Source: Catenibacillus scindens (GTDB taxonomy: Bacteria > Bacillota > Clostridia > Lachnospirales > Lachnospiraceae). Taken from it: 64,000 nucleotides of DNA. Positions 46,690 to 54,862 of the stretch are shown here, piece after piece (within the stretch, counting starts at the first letter, position 1; each line of letters starts with the position of its first letter). The stretch lies in assembly GCF_014202115.1 (NCBI RefSeq), contig NZ_JACHFW010000009.1:89206-153205 (forward strand), written 5' to 3'. The notes beneath the pieces were generated by a model that was not told the DNA's origin, searched no databases, and was given only the letters and a program-made list of their open reading frames with translations. The position numbers were made by a program, and so were the translations under genes.

Positions 46690-46728
46690 AAAAAAAGCGC
46701 AGCACAGTGATGGATCACCATGCCGCGC
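46690..46728 (-). terminator. Terminator of the HPr-like gene
   Basis: On the minus strand GCGCGGCATGGTGAT pairs with ATCACTGTGCTGCGC (some G-U pairs) and is followed by seven T. Next to it, GTAACAGTTTGGCC at 46666-46679 resembles the dispersed end motif. Confidence 0.75.
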
Positions 46729-46761
46729 CTTCTGTTTCAAGTTCATCATTCCGACGAACCA

Positions 46762-46998
46762 TTAATTTACCGCATATCGTTCAAGCAAGCCTGAAAATCT
46801 TTCGTTATATCCGTCATACTCAACTGTAATGGGATTTCTGTGATCAATGCTTAAAATACCCAAAATTGACTTTGCGTCAAGAACAACTCTATTGAAGTAC
46901 ACATCAATGTCAAAATTACAGCCAGACGCAGCACGCACAAACTCTTTTGCCGCTTCGATATCTCCAAGCTTTATGGTTTGTCTTTTCACCGTGAACAC
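46762..46998 (-). CDS. HPr-like protein lacking the phosphorylatable histidine
   Basis: A 78-residue protein of HPr size. The part FVRAASGCNFDIDVYF and VVLDAKSILGILSIDH matches the region around the regulatory Ser46 of HPr (here Ser44). The N-terminal segment where HPr has GLHARPA reads LGDIEAAKEF, with no His and no Arg, so it cannot carry phosphate from enzyme I. It may act like Crh, a HPr relative that works only in regulation through the serine, but HPr kinase is not in view. A GGAGGTG site precedes the ATG. It is monocistronic with its own terminator. Confidence 0.78.
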   Translation of the reverse strand: MFTVKRQTIKLGDIEAAKEFVRAASGCNFDIDVYFNRVVLDAKSILGILSIDHRNPITVEYDGYNERFSGLLERYAVN

Positions 46999-47322
46999 CT
47001 CCTGAATCTGAATATATAAAACGATTTAGAGTTACTTCCTTTGCTCTTTAGGTAATTTACCATTTTTTCTCATAATTGTCAAAATCTTTTTTTCTGTCGC
47101 CACCGTACGTTTTCTATTTCTATTAGATATTTTTTATAATCATCACTTTGTGTTTTTGTATATATTTGCCATGAGATCGTTCTCATGCCGATAACTGCCT
47201 TATGAAATTCTCTTAGATTTTACAGTCCGAAGAGCAAAAATTATTAGCGATCAATAAAAATTTTCCCCCTTTGCTTGTGAAATCCTTCCATGTCCTATAT
47301 AATAAATTCCGAGGTGATGCTT
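46999..47322. other. AT-rich divergent intergenic region
   Basis: It separates the HPr-like gene (minus) from aroC (plus). It is AT-rich and must hold both promoters, but I see no pair of boxes good enough to name, no conserved RNA and no ORF with coding character. Confidence 0.5.
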
Positions 47323-48429
47323 ATGCCAGGTTCCACATACGGAAACCGCTTTAAAATAACAACCTGGGGTGAATCCCATGGGAAAGCTGTGGGTGTTGTC
47401 ATCGACGGATGCCCTGCAGGTCTTCCACTATGCGAAGAAGACATTCAGAAATTTCTTGACCGGCGCAAACCGGGACAGAACAAATACGCCACGCCGCGCC
47501 GTGAAGACGATCAGGCAGAAATATTATCCGGAATTTTTCAAGGACAGACCACCGGGACGCCCATTTCTCTTTTGGTATGGAATAAAACAGCCCGTTCCCA
47601 GGATTATTCCAAAATTGCCAGCTATTACCGGCCCGGCCACGCCGACTACACGTTTGATGAAAAATATGGTTTCCGGGATTACCGGGGCGGCGGACGGACC
47701 TCCGGCAGGGAAACCATCGGCCGGGTAGCCGCAGGTGCTATTGCTTCCAAACTTCTTGAACAGCTTGGCATCCGTCTTTGCGCTTACACAAAATCTATCG
47801 GAAACGTTTCTGTAGATGAAAAACATATGGATTTTGATGAGATTTCAAAAAATCCCCTCTATATGCCTGACCATGATGCCGCAGTACGTGCCCAGGTTCT
47901 CTTAGACGGGGCAATGGCCCGCAAAGACTCTGTCGGCGGCATTATTGAATGCCAAATCACCGGTCTTTTCCCCGGCATCGGCGAACCGGTTTTTGATAAA
48001 CTGGACGCCTGTCTGGCCAGAGCCATGCTTTCCATCGGCGCTGTCAAAGGCTTTGAAATTGGCGAAGGATTCCGGGCAGCCGGAATGTTCGGAAGTGAAA
48101 ATAACGATGGATTTATCGTCAAAAATGGAGAGATTGCAAAACGGACTAACCACTCAGGAGGGGTTCTTGGCGGTCTTAGCGACGGCGCTCCAGTAATTTT
48201 TAGGGTTGCTGTAAAACCAACGCCGTCCATTGCCGCCTCTCAGACGACAGTCAACAAAAATATGGAAGAAATCCCCATTGAAATTACAGGACGCCACGAT
48301 CCAGTCATCGTTCCGAGAGCTGTAGTCGTTGTAGAAGCTATGGCAGCACTCACCGTGGCTGATCTTCTCCTGGAAAATATGAGCGCCCGCCTTGACCGCA
48401 TTTTAGATTTTTACTCAAGAAATCTCTAA
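47323..48429 (+). CDS. aroC: Chorismate synthase
   Basis: A 368-residue FMN-dependent enzyme that makes chorismate from EPSP, the last common step before tryptophan. Motifs are GNRFKITTWGESHGKAVG, GRRTSGRETIGRVAAGAIA (seen as GGGRTSGRETIGRVAAGA) and KPTPSIAASQTTV. ATG 47323 with GAGGTGA before it is the natural start. Tryptophan genes using its product are at 14138-20755. Confidence 0.96.
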   Translation: MPGSTYGNRFKITTWGESHGKAVGVVIDGCPAGLPLCEEDIQKFLDRRKPGQNKYATPRREDDQAEILSGIFQGQTTGTPISLLVWNKTARSQDYSKIASYYRPGHADYTFDEKYGFRDYRGGGRTSGRETIGRVAAGAIASKLLEQLGIRLCAYTKSIGNVSVDEKHMDFDEISKNPLYMPDHDAAVRAQVLLDGAMARKDSVGGIIECQITGLFPGIGEPVFDKLDACLARAMLSIGAVKGFEIGEGFRAAGMFGSENNDGFIVKNGEIAKRTNHSGGVLGGLSDGAPVIFRVAVKPTPSIAASQTTVNKNMEEIPIEITGRHDPVIVPRAVVVVEAMAALTVADLLLENMSARLDRILDFYSRNL

Positions 48430-48451
48430 TCCCCAGGGGGATAAACAGTTT

Positions 48452-48482
48452 CAGCCGGCACAATATGTGCCGGCTGTTTTTT
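48452..48482. terminator. Terminator between aroC and the lactonase gene
   Basis: CAGCCGGCAC-AATAT-GTGCCGGCTG is followed by TTTTTT on the plus strand. The T run overlaps the stop of the convergent gene at 48481. Confidence 0.88.
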
Positions 48483-49530
48483 AATCCTCTTCAATTTTCC
48501 GTATACGGATACAGGTAGGGCATACCACAGATATAGGAGCTGCGGTCATGGCAATATAATGGCCCGTATAATTGACATCAAAACAGGTCAGGCTGTTGGA
48601 CTCCTGGTTGACACACACAAAGCTGTCTCTGCCCGGCACAAGAATCAAATCTCTCGGATAATCCCCGCTGGTTGGCAGCACACACAGGCGGTCAAGAAGC
48701 TGTGTCTGAGGGTCATTATAATAAATAGCCACACTGTTATGACCGGAATTGGTGACAAACAAATGCCGGTCATCATCGGAGATCTTTAATGTGATCGCAC
48801 TGTTTATGCCGTCATAATTGTCCGGCAGAGTAGAGATGGTCTGGAGTTTTGTAAAAACAGCGTGTTCCGGCGTATAGCTATACTTGGTCACATAATTCTT
48901 ATCCTCATGGGTAAGATAAGCATACTTCCCATCATTTGAAAAAATCATATGCTTAGGTCCGGATTCCAGTTCACAGCGCAGGATATCGTGAAGTTTTATC
49001 TTACCAGTGTTGTGGTCAAAAGAATATATTTTTACCTGATCCATTCCAAGGTCAACAGCCAACAGATAATTTTCATCAGGCGTGAACAAGGCGCAGTTCA
49101 CATGACAGCGGTAGTTGCGCCCCGCAACGCTTCCCAGTCCTTTCATAAATACTTCGTCGGTCACTTCCCCCACACTTCCGTCTTCTTCCAGGCGAAGAAT
49201 CGTCAGCTTGCCATCGTGATAACCGGCAGTCACAAGAAAGCGATTTGCTCTGTCTGTGGATAAATAGCATGGCCGCAGGCCGTTGACATTGGCCTTATTC
49301 TGCAGGACAATATTGCCGTCCTTTAAAATTTTAAAAGATGCAACACCTTCATCACAGTTGCAGTACAGATATCGGCCGTCATTGGACAGATGAACAACCG
49401 AAGGATTATTGATCTCAAATACATCCCTCAGCTTAAATGTCAATGTGGCCGGATCGAAGTCGAAAATATGAAGTCCCTTGCTGTCACCTCTTGTGTAGGA
49501 CCCCACATAAGCTACATATTTATCAGACAT
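48481..49530 (-). CDS. Lactonase family beta-propeller protein (6-phosphogluconolactonase-like)
   Basis: A 349-residue protein of the seven-bladed lactonase (Pgl/muconate cycloisomerase-type) family. It begins KYVAYVGSYTRGDSKGLHIF; repeated blades show LSNDGRYLYCNCD, LFTPDENYLLAVDLG, SNDGKYAYLTHE and KISDDDRHLFVTNSGHNS. The closest known activity is hydrolysis of 6-phosphogluconolactone, but many members are uncharacterised. ATG 49530 is chosen because AGGAGG stands 8 nt upstream. It is monocistronic. Confidence 0.87.
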   Translation of the reverse strand: MSDKYVAYVGSYTRGDSKGLHIFDFDPATLTFKLRDVFEINNPSVVHLSNDGRYLYCNCDEGVASFKILKDGNIVLQNKANVNGLRPCYLSTDRANRFLVTAGYHDGKLTILRLEEDGSVGEVTDEVFMKGLGSVAGRNYRCHVNCALFTPDENYLLAVDLGMDQVKIYSFDHNTGKIKLHDILRCELESGPKHMIFSNDGKYAYLTHEDKNYVTKYSYTPEHAVFTKLQTISTLPDNYDGINSAITLKISDDDRHLFVTNSGHNSVAIYYNDPQTQLLDRLCVLPTSGDYPRDLILVPGRDSFVCVNQESNSLTCFDVNYTGHYIAMTAAPISVVCPTCIRIRKIEED

Positions 49531-49664
49531 CCTCTTTTCCTCCTTGAACACTGTCAGCAGCTTCCAAAACCTGCTGGATCTAAATACACGTTGCGCCGCC
49601 TTTGCAGCAATTTTGCGGCTTCTTTGATTTTAAGTGTAACACAACACTTTCCTTTGTTCAAGTA

Positions 49665-49692
49665 TTGACAAATATTCATTTTTTTCTAATAT
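49665..49692 (+). promoter_or_regulatory. Candidate promoter of luxS
   Basis: TTGACA (49665-49670) and TAATAT (49687-49692) are 16 nt apart, about 95 nt before the luxS ATG. The leader between shows no known riboswitch that I can name. Confidence 0.5.
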
Positions 49693-49787
49693 ATACATAA
49701 TGGGTGTACCGGGAGCCGTATGCCCCTTCCCACCGGTATAAGCAGCCTTGTGGGCCAAAAACCTGTTATGAGAAAGGAACATAAATT

Positions 49788-50264
49788 ATGGAAAAAATCG
49801 CAAGCTTTACCATTGATCACACACGACTTTTGCCGGGAATCTATGTGTCCCGGAAAGACCACATCGGAAACGAAGTTATCACTACCTTTGACCTTCGCAT
49901 GACCCGCCCCAACTATGAACCGGTGATGAATACAGCGGAAGTCCACACCATTGAACATCTTGGGGCCACTTTCCTGCGCAACCACCCGGAATTTGGCGGA
50001 AAAATCGTATATTTCGGGCCTATGGGCTGCCGCACCGGCTTTTATCTTCTTCTCGCCGGCGATTATCAATCCAGAGATATTTTGCAGTTAATGATTGAAA
50101 CCTTTGAATTTATCCGGGATTATAAAGGGGAGGTCCCAGGTGCCTGCGCAAAAGACTGCGGCAATTATCTTGATATGAATCTTCCCATGGCCAACTACCT
50201 TGGAAAAAAATACCTGGATGTCCTTTACCACATCACTGATGAGCAGTTAAACTACCCGGCATAA
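49788..50264 (+). CDS. luxS: S-ribosylhomocysteine lyase
   Basis: A 158-residue enzyme that splits S-ribosylhomocysteine to homocysteine and DPD, the precursor of autoinducer 2. The metal site is complete: HTIEH and the later Cys in GACAKDCGNY. GPMGCRTGFYLL holds the catalytic Cys. AGAAAGGA precedes the ATG. The homocysteine made here can be used by the methyltransferase at 58743-60119. Its 3' end overlaps the convergent TraX-like gene by 13 nt. Confidence 0.97.
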   Translation: MEKIASFTIDHTRLLPGIYVSRKDHIGNEVITTFDLRMTRPNYEPVMNTAEVHTIEHLGATFLRNHPEFGGKIVYFGPMGCRTGFYLLLAGDYQSRDILQLMIETFEFIRDYKGEVPGACAKDCGNYLDMNLPMANYLGKKYLDVLYHITDEQLNYPA

Positions 50265-50923
50265 CGCCAGATTCCATAGATAATCAAAAGATGAACCGGA
50301 TAGTAAAAATAAAAAATCCACTGGAGCAGCTTCCCTCCATTGCCCTTTTTCCCATTGTAAAGGGCAATGGGGATCAGTGCGGCAATGCCAAAGGACTGAA
50401 TCCATCCCATCCACACCTGTATCACCGCGATTCCCCCAAAGGCTGCCCACCGGTAATCTCTGGCCATATAAAACAAGGTGATCACCAAAATACCGTAATA
50501 GCGGTAATCACACTGGAGCAGTCCGGCCGCAAGGCACATGGCGGCCACAGGGATCAGCGCGCAAAACCAGAACTGGGGCTGCAGCCGCATTTTGATGCGG
50601 TCCATCAGGTAAAGGCCCACAAGCCCTAAAAACAGCGTAAAAAATACATTCTGACTGCCCCAATAGACAAAGGTGTGGTGGAATACCAGATCAAAAGGGA
50701 TCTCGGACACAATGGCCAGAAACCCTAAGCGTCCCATATATTTTTTCACATTATGGGTATGAAAATACCCTTCGGCGATCAAAAAAGCATAGATCACAAA
50801 AGCCAGACGGCCAACGCAGCGCATCCATATCTGGGAGGGAAAAAGAACCGCCCCCACATGATCCACAGTCATTGATGCCACTGCCAACACTTTCAGGCTG
50901 TTACCTGACAGTATTTTTTTCAT
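50252..50923 (-). CDS. TraX family membrane protein
   Basis: A 223-residue protein with about seven membrane helices. The TraX pattern is clear: LKVLAVASMTVDHVGAVLFP, IYAFLIAEGYFHTHNVKKYM, GRLGFLAIVSEIPFDLVFHH, and FYFYYPVHLLIIYGIWRY at the end. TraX of plasmid F acetylates pilin; chromosomal relatives are acyltransferase-like membrane proteins of unknown substrate. No conjugation gene is nearby. It overlaps the upstream GH13-like gene by 23 nt, which indicates cotranscription. Confidence 0.9.
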   Translation of the reverse strand: MKKILSGNSLKVLAVASMTVDHVGAVLFPSQIWMRCVGRLAFVIYAFLIAEGYFHTHNVKKYMGRLGFLAIVSEIPFDLVFHHTFVYWGSQNVFFTLFLGLVGLYLMDRIKMRLQPQFWFCALIPVAAMCLAAGLLQCDYRYYGILVITLFYMARDYRWAAFGGIAVIQVWMGWIQSFGIAALIPIALYNGKKGNGGKLLQWIFYFYYPVHLLIIYGIWRYAG

Positions 50924-52802
50924 CGCCGGCCTCCTCTGCCTTTACTGGCTGCTTCTCACTGATATAAATCTGTATACTTCTCGGACCGATCTCAATATTT
51001 TCATTGGTTTTCTCCACCAGACACCCTTTTTCCAGAAGCGGTTCCTCCTCAAATGTATCCACGATCTTTCGCCAGCACTGTCCCTTTGGCAGCGGCGGCA
51101 GAGAAATATCTTCCTTTTCCCAGTACATATTGTAGGCAAAGTAAAAAGACTGATCCGGCTGCTGCGCCATCCCGGCGTAAGCCCCGCAGTACATAATGCC
51201 GATATAGCGCTGCTCCCGGTCCATATCCGCCCGCCACGGATGTCTCCCATGGAAAGAAATATCCGGATACCCGCATCCAAGATAATCGGTCTGTCTAAAA
51301 ATCTTTTGAGGATGAAGAATGGGGTGGGCCGCCCTTAAAGCAATCATCCGCCGCGTAAATTCAAAAAATCTCTCATTTTTTTTCAGATCCCGCCAGTTCA
51401 GCCAGAAAATATCGTTATCCTGGCAATAGGCATTGTTATTGCCCTGCTGACTGTTGCCAAATTCATCTCCGCCATAAATCACCGGAACTCCCTGCTGAAA
51501 GATCAGCATGATCATAGCGTTAAGCATCTGGCGCCGGCGCAGGATCATAACTTTCCGGCTTCGGGTTTTCCCCTCAATGCCGCAGTTCCAACTGTTATTA
51601 TAATCAGTTCCATCCCTGTTTTCTTCCCCGTTGGCCTCATTATGTTTTTCATTGTAGGAGACAAGATCTGCCAGAGTAAATCCGTTATTGCTTGTCATAT
51701 AATGTACCTGGGGGCAGGCAGACTCGCTGTGGAGATGATACCGGGTAAAAGCCCACAGCATATTGTCATCCCCTTTAAGAAAACAGCGCATAGTGTGCAT
51801 AAAACTGTCATCGGAATACATAAGCCGCGCCCTGCCGCCGCTCTCTCCACTGGCCATATTCTGGTCAAAATCCCGGCAGATCAGTCTTACTCCCGCCAGC
51901 ATAGGGTCCTGAAAAGCTATATTGACAGGGACAATCTCTGAATTGACCCAAAAACCGTCCACGTGATAGTAATAGACCCAGTGGCGCAGGCAGTCCAAAA
52001 CCGTCTGCCGGGGCGTCTTTTCATCAAAAAGCAGCTCCAGAATCACTTCAATCCCTTTCCGGTGAAGCGTCACGACCATTTCCTGAAACTCCCGGACAGG
52101 GTCAAAAGCCGCGTAAGCGCTCTTGGGAGCGAAATACTGGGCCGGGCCGTAGCCCCAGCAGTTTAAAACGGTTTTAACTTCCTCAGCCTTCCCCGGTCCG
52201 GCGGGGGAGGCGGTAAAAAACTGTATCTGAGGGAAATCGACCACCGGCATTAAAACAACGGCGTTGATTCCTAAAGTTTTTAAATAGTCCGCCTTCTCCC
52301 CGATCCCCGCAAACGTTCCTTTGTGGCGGACCTTCGACGAGGAATGGACGGTAAAGCCCCTGACATGAAGCTTATACATCACCAGATCCTGATCGGCGAT
52401 CTGGGGACGCACATCTTCTGCAAAGACAGAGAGATCTTCCAAACACGGTTCATAAAAGCACCGCTCTTTTGGAGTCTGAACACGCTCCCATGATCCGTCC
52501 CCATAAAGTTTAAGCCCATAAGCGTCCTCAATGATCTCACTTCCCTGGTAATAAGCATAAAAAATATCTTCAGCCCGGATGCCGCCAACAAAAACGGCGC
52601 ATATATTTCCACAGACACGATAGTCATCCATAGTGATATCTGCAATCGTTTCACCCGTTTTTTTCTCCATGATCACCAGCCGGGTCGTCTCCCCGGCAGC
52701 GGCAGCGCTGATGCCAAAGCGGACGCCGCCCTCACTAGCCCAGGCGCCCAGGGGAAGGGGCCCCGTTTTTATTATTTCCAGTTTTATCCTATCTTCTGCC
52801 AT
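50901..52802 (-). CDS. GH13 debranching-enzyme homologue with all catalytic residues replaced
   Basis: A 633-residue protein with the GlgX layout: a CBM48-like part (about 15-105), a barrel and a C-terminal beta domain. Flanking motifs are well kept (LNCWGYGPAQYFAPKSAYA, SYNEKHNEANGEENRDGTD followed by NNSWNCG, VIYGGDEFGNSQQGNNNAYC). The catalytic positions are lost: region I VILELLFDEK has no Asn-His, region II reads DGFWVN (Asn287 for the nucleophile Asp), region III LICRDFD has Arg310 for the Glu, and region IV TSNNGF has Asn372-Asn373 for His-Asp. Hydrolysis is not expected. It may bind glycogen and regulate or scaffold. The intact relative is at 1245-3344; the TraX-like gene overlaps its end. 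Confidence 0.85.
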   Translation of the reverse strand: MAEDRIKLEIIKTGPLPLGAWASEGGVRFGISAAAAGETTRLVIMEKKTGETIADITMDDYRVCGNICAVFVGGIRAEDIFYAYYQGSEIIEDAYGLKLYGDGSWERVQTPKERCFYEPCLEDLSVFAEDVRPQIADQDLVMYKLHVRGFTVHSSSKVRHKGTFAGIGEKADYLKTLGINAVVLMPVVDFPQIQFFTASPAGPGKAEEVKTVLNCWGYGPAQYFAPKSAYAAFDPVREFQEMVVTLHRKGIEVILELLFDEKTPRQTVLDCLRHWVYYYHVDGFWVNSEIVPVNIAFQDPMLAGVRLICRDFDQNMASGESGGRARLMYSDDSFMHTMRCFLKGDDNMLWAFTRYHLHSESACPQVHYMTSNNGFTLADLVSYNEKHNEANGEENRDGTDYNNSWNCGIEGKTRSRKVMILRRRQMLNAMIMLIFQQGVPVIYGGDEFGNSQQGNNNAYCQDNDIFWLNWRDLKKNERFFEFTRRMIALRAAHPILHPQKIFRQTDYLGCGYPDISFHGRHPWRADMDREQRYIGIMYCGAYAGMAQQPDQSFYFAYNMYWEKEDISLPPLPKGQCWRKIVDTFEEEPLLEKGCLVEKTNENIEIGPRSIQIYISEKQPVKAEEAGDEKNTVR

Positions 52803-52880
52803 AAGACCTCCTATCTGCCGCCTGCATACATGTCAAAGATCCAGCATACATCCGGCGGTCTGAACTTACCATATGTAAAA

Positions 52881-54671
52881 TCAACCTTTCTGAGCTTCGA
52901 TCTTCTCTGCTAGATCATTGAGATAGACCCACCGCTCCATCAGATGGTCCAAAGCTGCCTGGGCCTCTTCCTTCTGTTTCAAAAGCCCAGCCAATTTTCC
53001 CGCGTCTGTGGCGTTGACCATCATCTCCTGATCCAGCTTTGCAACAAGTCCTTCCGCCGCTTCGATATCATTATCAATGGTTTCAAACTCCTTCTGTTCT
53101 TTGTAAGTAAATTTAAGTTTTTGAGGCCGGTCCTGTTTCCAACTCTTAGTCTCCTTTTCTCCGGCTTTTTTGTCTTCTTTTTCCGGAAGCTGCTCAGCAT
53201 AATCTTCCTCTTTCATCCTGGCATTGAGATAATCTGTGTAGCCCCCTTCATACTGGCGCAAATGACCGACGCCGTCAAACACAAAAATACGATCCACAAC
53301 ATTGTCCAGAAAATAGCGGTCGTGGGATACAGTGATCACAATGCCGCTAAAAGCACTTAAATAGTCTTCCAAAATAGTGAGGGTAGGGATATCCAGATCA
53401 TTGGAAGGCTCATCAAGGATCAGCACATTAACGCCACCCATTAAGACGGACAGCAGATAGAGACGTCTGAGTTCGCCGCCGGACAACTTTTCAACAGGAG
53501 TATACTGCATTTGAGGAGTGAATAAAAACCTCTCCAGCATTTCTGAAGCGCTGATTCGCCCCTCCTCTGTCAGAACAAACTCGCCGATCTCTTTAATAAA
53601 ATCAATCACTCTCTGGCGCGGATCAATCGCAGGCGCTTCCTGGGCCAGATATCCGATTTTTATAGTCTCTCCGATATCCACAAAGCCGCTGTCCGGCTCC
53701 ATAAGCCCGGCAATAATTTTAAGGAGGGTTGTCTTTCCGCATCCGTTGGGACCGATAAAGCCAAGGCGCTGTTTTCTTGGCACTGTGTATGAAAAATCTT
53801 CCACGATCTTCTGATTTCCAAAAGATTTGCTGACGTGATGCAGCTCAATAGTCTTTTTGCCCATACGGGTTTGTGCGGAAGACATCGCCACATTGTCATC
53901 AGCCAGAGGCACTCTGCCCGCTTTTAAAGCTTCAAGGCGCTCCAGCCTTGCCCTTTGTTTGGTACTTCTGGCCCGGCATCCCCGCTTGGCCCACTCAAGC
54001 TCAATGCGCAGAATACTCTGACGCTTCCGCTCTGAGGCCAGCTCCATCTCCTCCCTCTGGGCTTTCAGCTCAAGAAATCTGGAATAGTCCCCGTCATAGC
54101 TGTAAATTTTTCCATGGCTGATTTCAAAAATTTTACTGCACACCCGGTCAAGGAAATACCGGTCATGGGTCACCATTAAAACTGTGCCTTTATAATTTCT
54201 CAGATAATCTTCCAGCCACTGGATCATTGAATCATCCAGGTGGTTTGTGGGCTCATCCAGCAGCAACAGGTCAAAATCCTGGGCCAGTACTTTTGCCAGG
54301 GCAACCTTGCGCTTCTGTCCGCCGGACAATTCTTCGATCTTTGCGCTGTAATCTGTGATCCCCAGTTTTGTCAGGTTGCTTAAAACCTTCCATTCTACCG
54401 TGCCATTTCCAGCGTAGGAGGCCACCGTTGCCCCTTTCGGGAACAGGGGGGTCTGTGGAAGCCATGCGTAAGTCAGGCCGTTTTTTTGTACAAGCTGGCC
54501 CCCGTCCGGCGTCTCCTCCCCGGCAATCATACGCAAAAGGGAAGTCTTTCCGGTTCCATTGATTCCCACGATACCAATCTTCTCGCCCTCATGAATTCCG
54601 GCGCTGGCGTCATCAAAGATCACTTTATCACCGTAAATTTTAGAAATATGTTCTATATTTAATACATTCAT
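52881..54671 (-). CDS. ABC-F family ATPase, Uup-like
   Basis: A 596-residue protein with two nucleotide-binding domains. The first has GINGTGKTS, LSGGQKRK and LLLDEPTNHLD; the second has GPNGCGKTT, LSGGELRR and ILDEPSNDLD. A basic linker (RKRQSILRIELEWAKRGCRA) joins them, and a C-terminal coiled coil (about 515-595) of the Uup type ends it. Such proteins act on the ribosome or on branched DNA; there is no membrane domain. It is transcribed alone, away from the third ABC-F gene. Confidence 0.93.
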   Translation of the reverse strand: MNVLNIEHISKIYGDKVIFDDASAGIHEGEKIGIVGINGTGKTSLLRMIAGEETPDGGQLVQKNGLTYAWLPQTPLFPKGATVASYAGNGTVEWKVLSNLTKLGITDYSAKIEELSGGQKRKVALAKVLAQDFDLLLLDEPTNHLDDSMIQWLEDYLRNYKGTVLMVTHDRYFLDRVCSKIFEISHGKIYSYDGDYSRFLELKAQREEMELASERKRQSILRIELEWAKRGCRARSTKQRARLERLEALKAGRVPLADDNVAMSSAQTRMGKKTIELHHVSKSFGNQKIVEDFSYTVPRKQRLGFIGPNGCGKTTLLKIIAGLMEPDSGFVDIGETIKIGYLAQEAPAIDPRQRVIDFIKEIGEFVLTEEGRISASEMLERFLFTPQMQYTPVEKLSGGELRRLYLLSVLMGGVNVLILDEPSNDLDIPTLTILEDYLSAFSGIVITVSHDRYFLDNVVDRIFVFDGVGHLRQYEGGYTDYLNARMKEEDYAEQLPEKEDKKAGEKETKSWKQDRPQKLKFTYKEQKEFETIDNDIEAAEGLVAKLDQEMMVNATDAGKLAGLLKQKEEAQAALDHLMERWVYLNDLAEKIEAQKG

Positions 54672-54760
54672 AAAATCGCTCCTGCCTTATCATTACCATT
54701 TAATCATAATGGATTTTTATTTTGCCGTCAATGTAGGATATGCAAATGTTGATTTTTGAC

Positions 54761-54788
54761 TTGAAAAAAACGTAATTTTTAGTACAAT
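54761..54788 (+). promoter_or_regulatory. Promoter of the YbiT-like ABC-F gene
   Basis: TTGAAA (54761-54766) and TACAAT (54783-54788) are 16 nt apart, 75 nt before the ATG at 54863. Confidence 0.6.
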
Positions 54789-54862
54789 AGAAAGCGATGT
54801 TTGTGCATAAATATTGGACATCTGCATCTGAAATCGGTAGATCAATAGAAAGGAATAGATAA

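Noticed and set aside
47320..48430. A function of aroC as part of a local aromatic operon
   Set aside because: It stands alone between a divergent HPr-like gene and its own terminator; the trp operon is 27 kb away.
49693..49787. A possible SAM or SAH riboswitch before luxS
   Set aside because: The leader is short and shows none of the conserved riboswitch segments I know.
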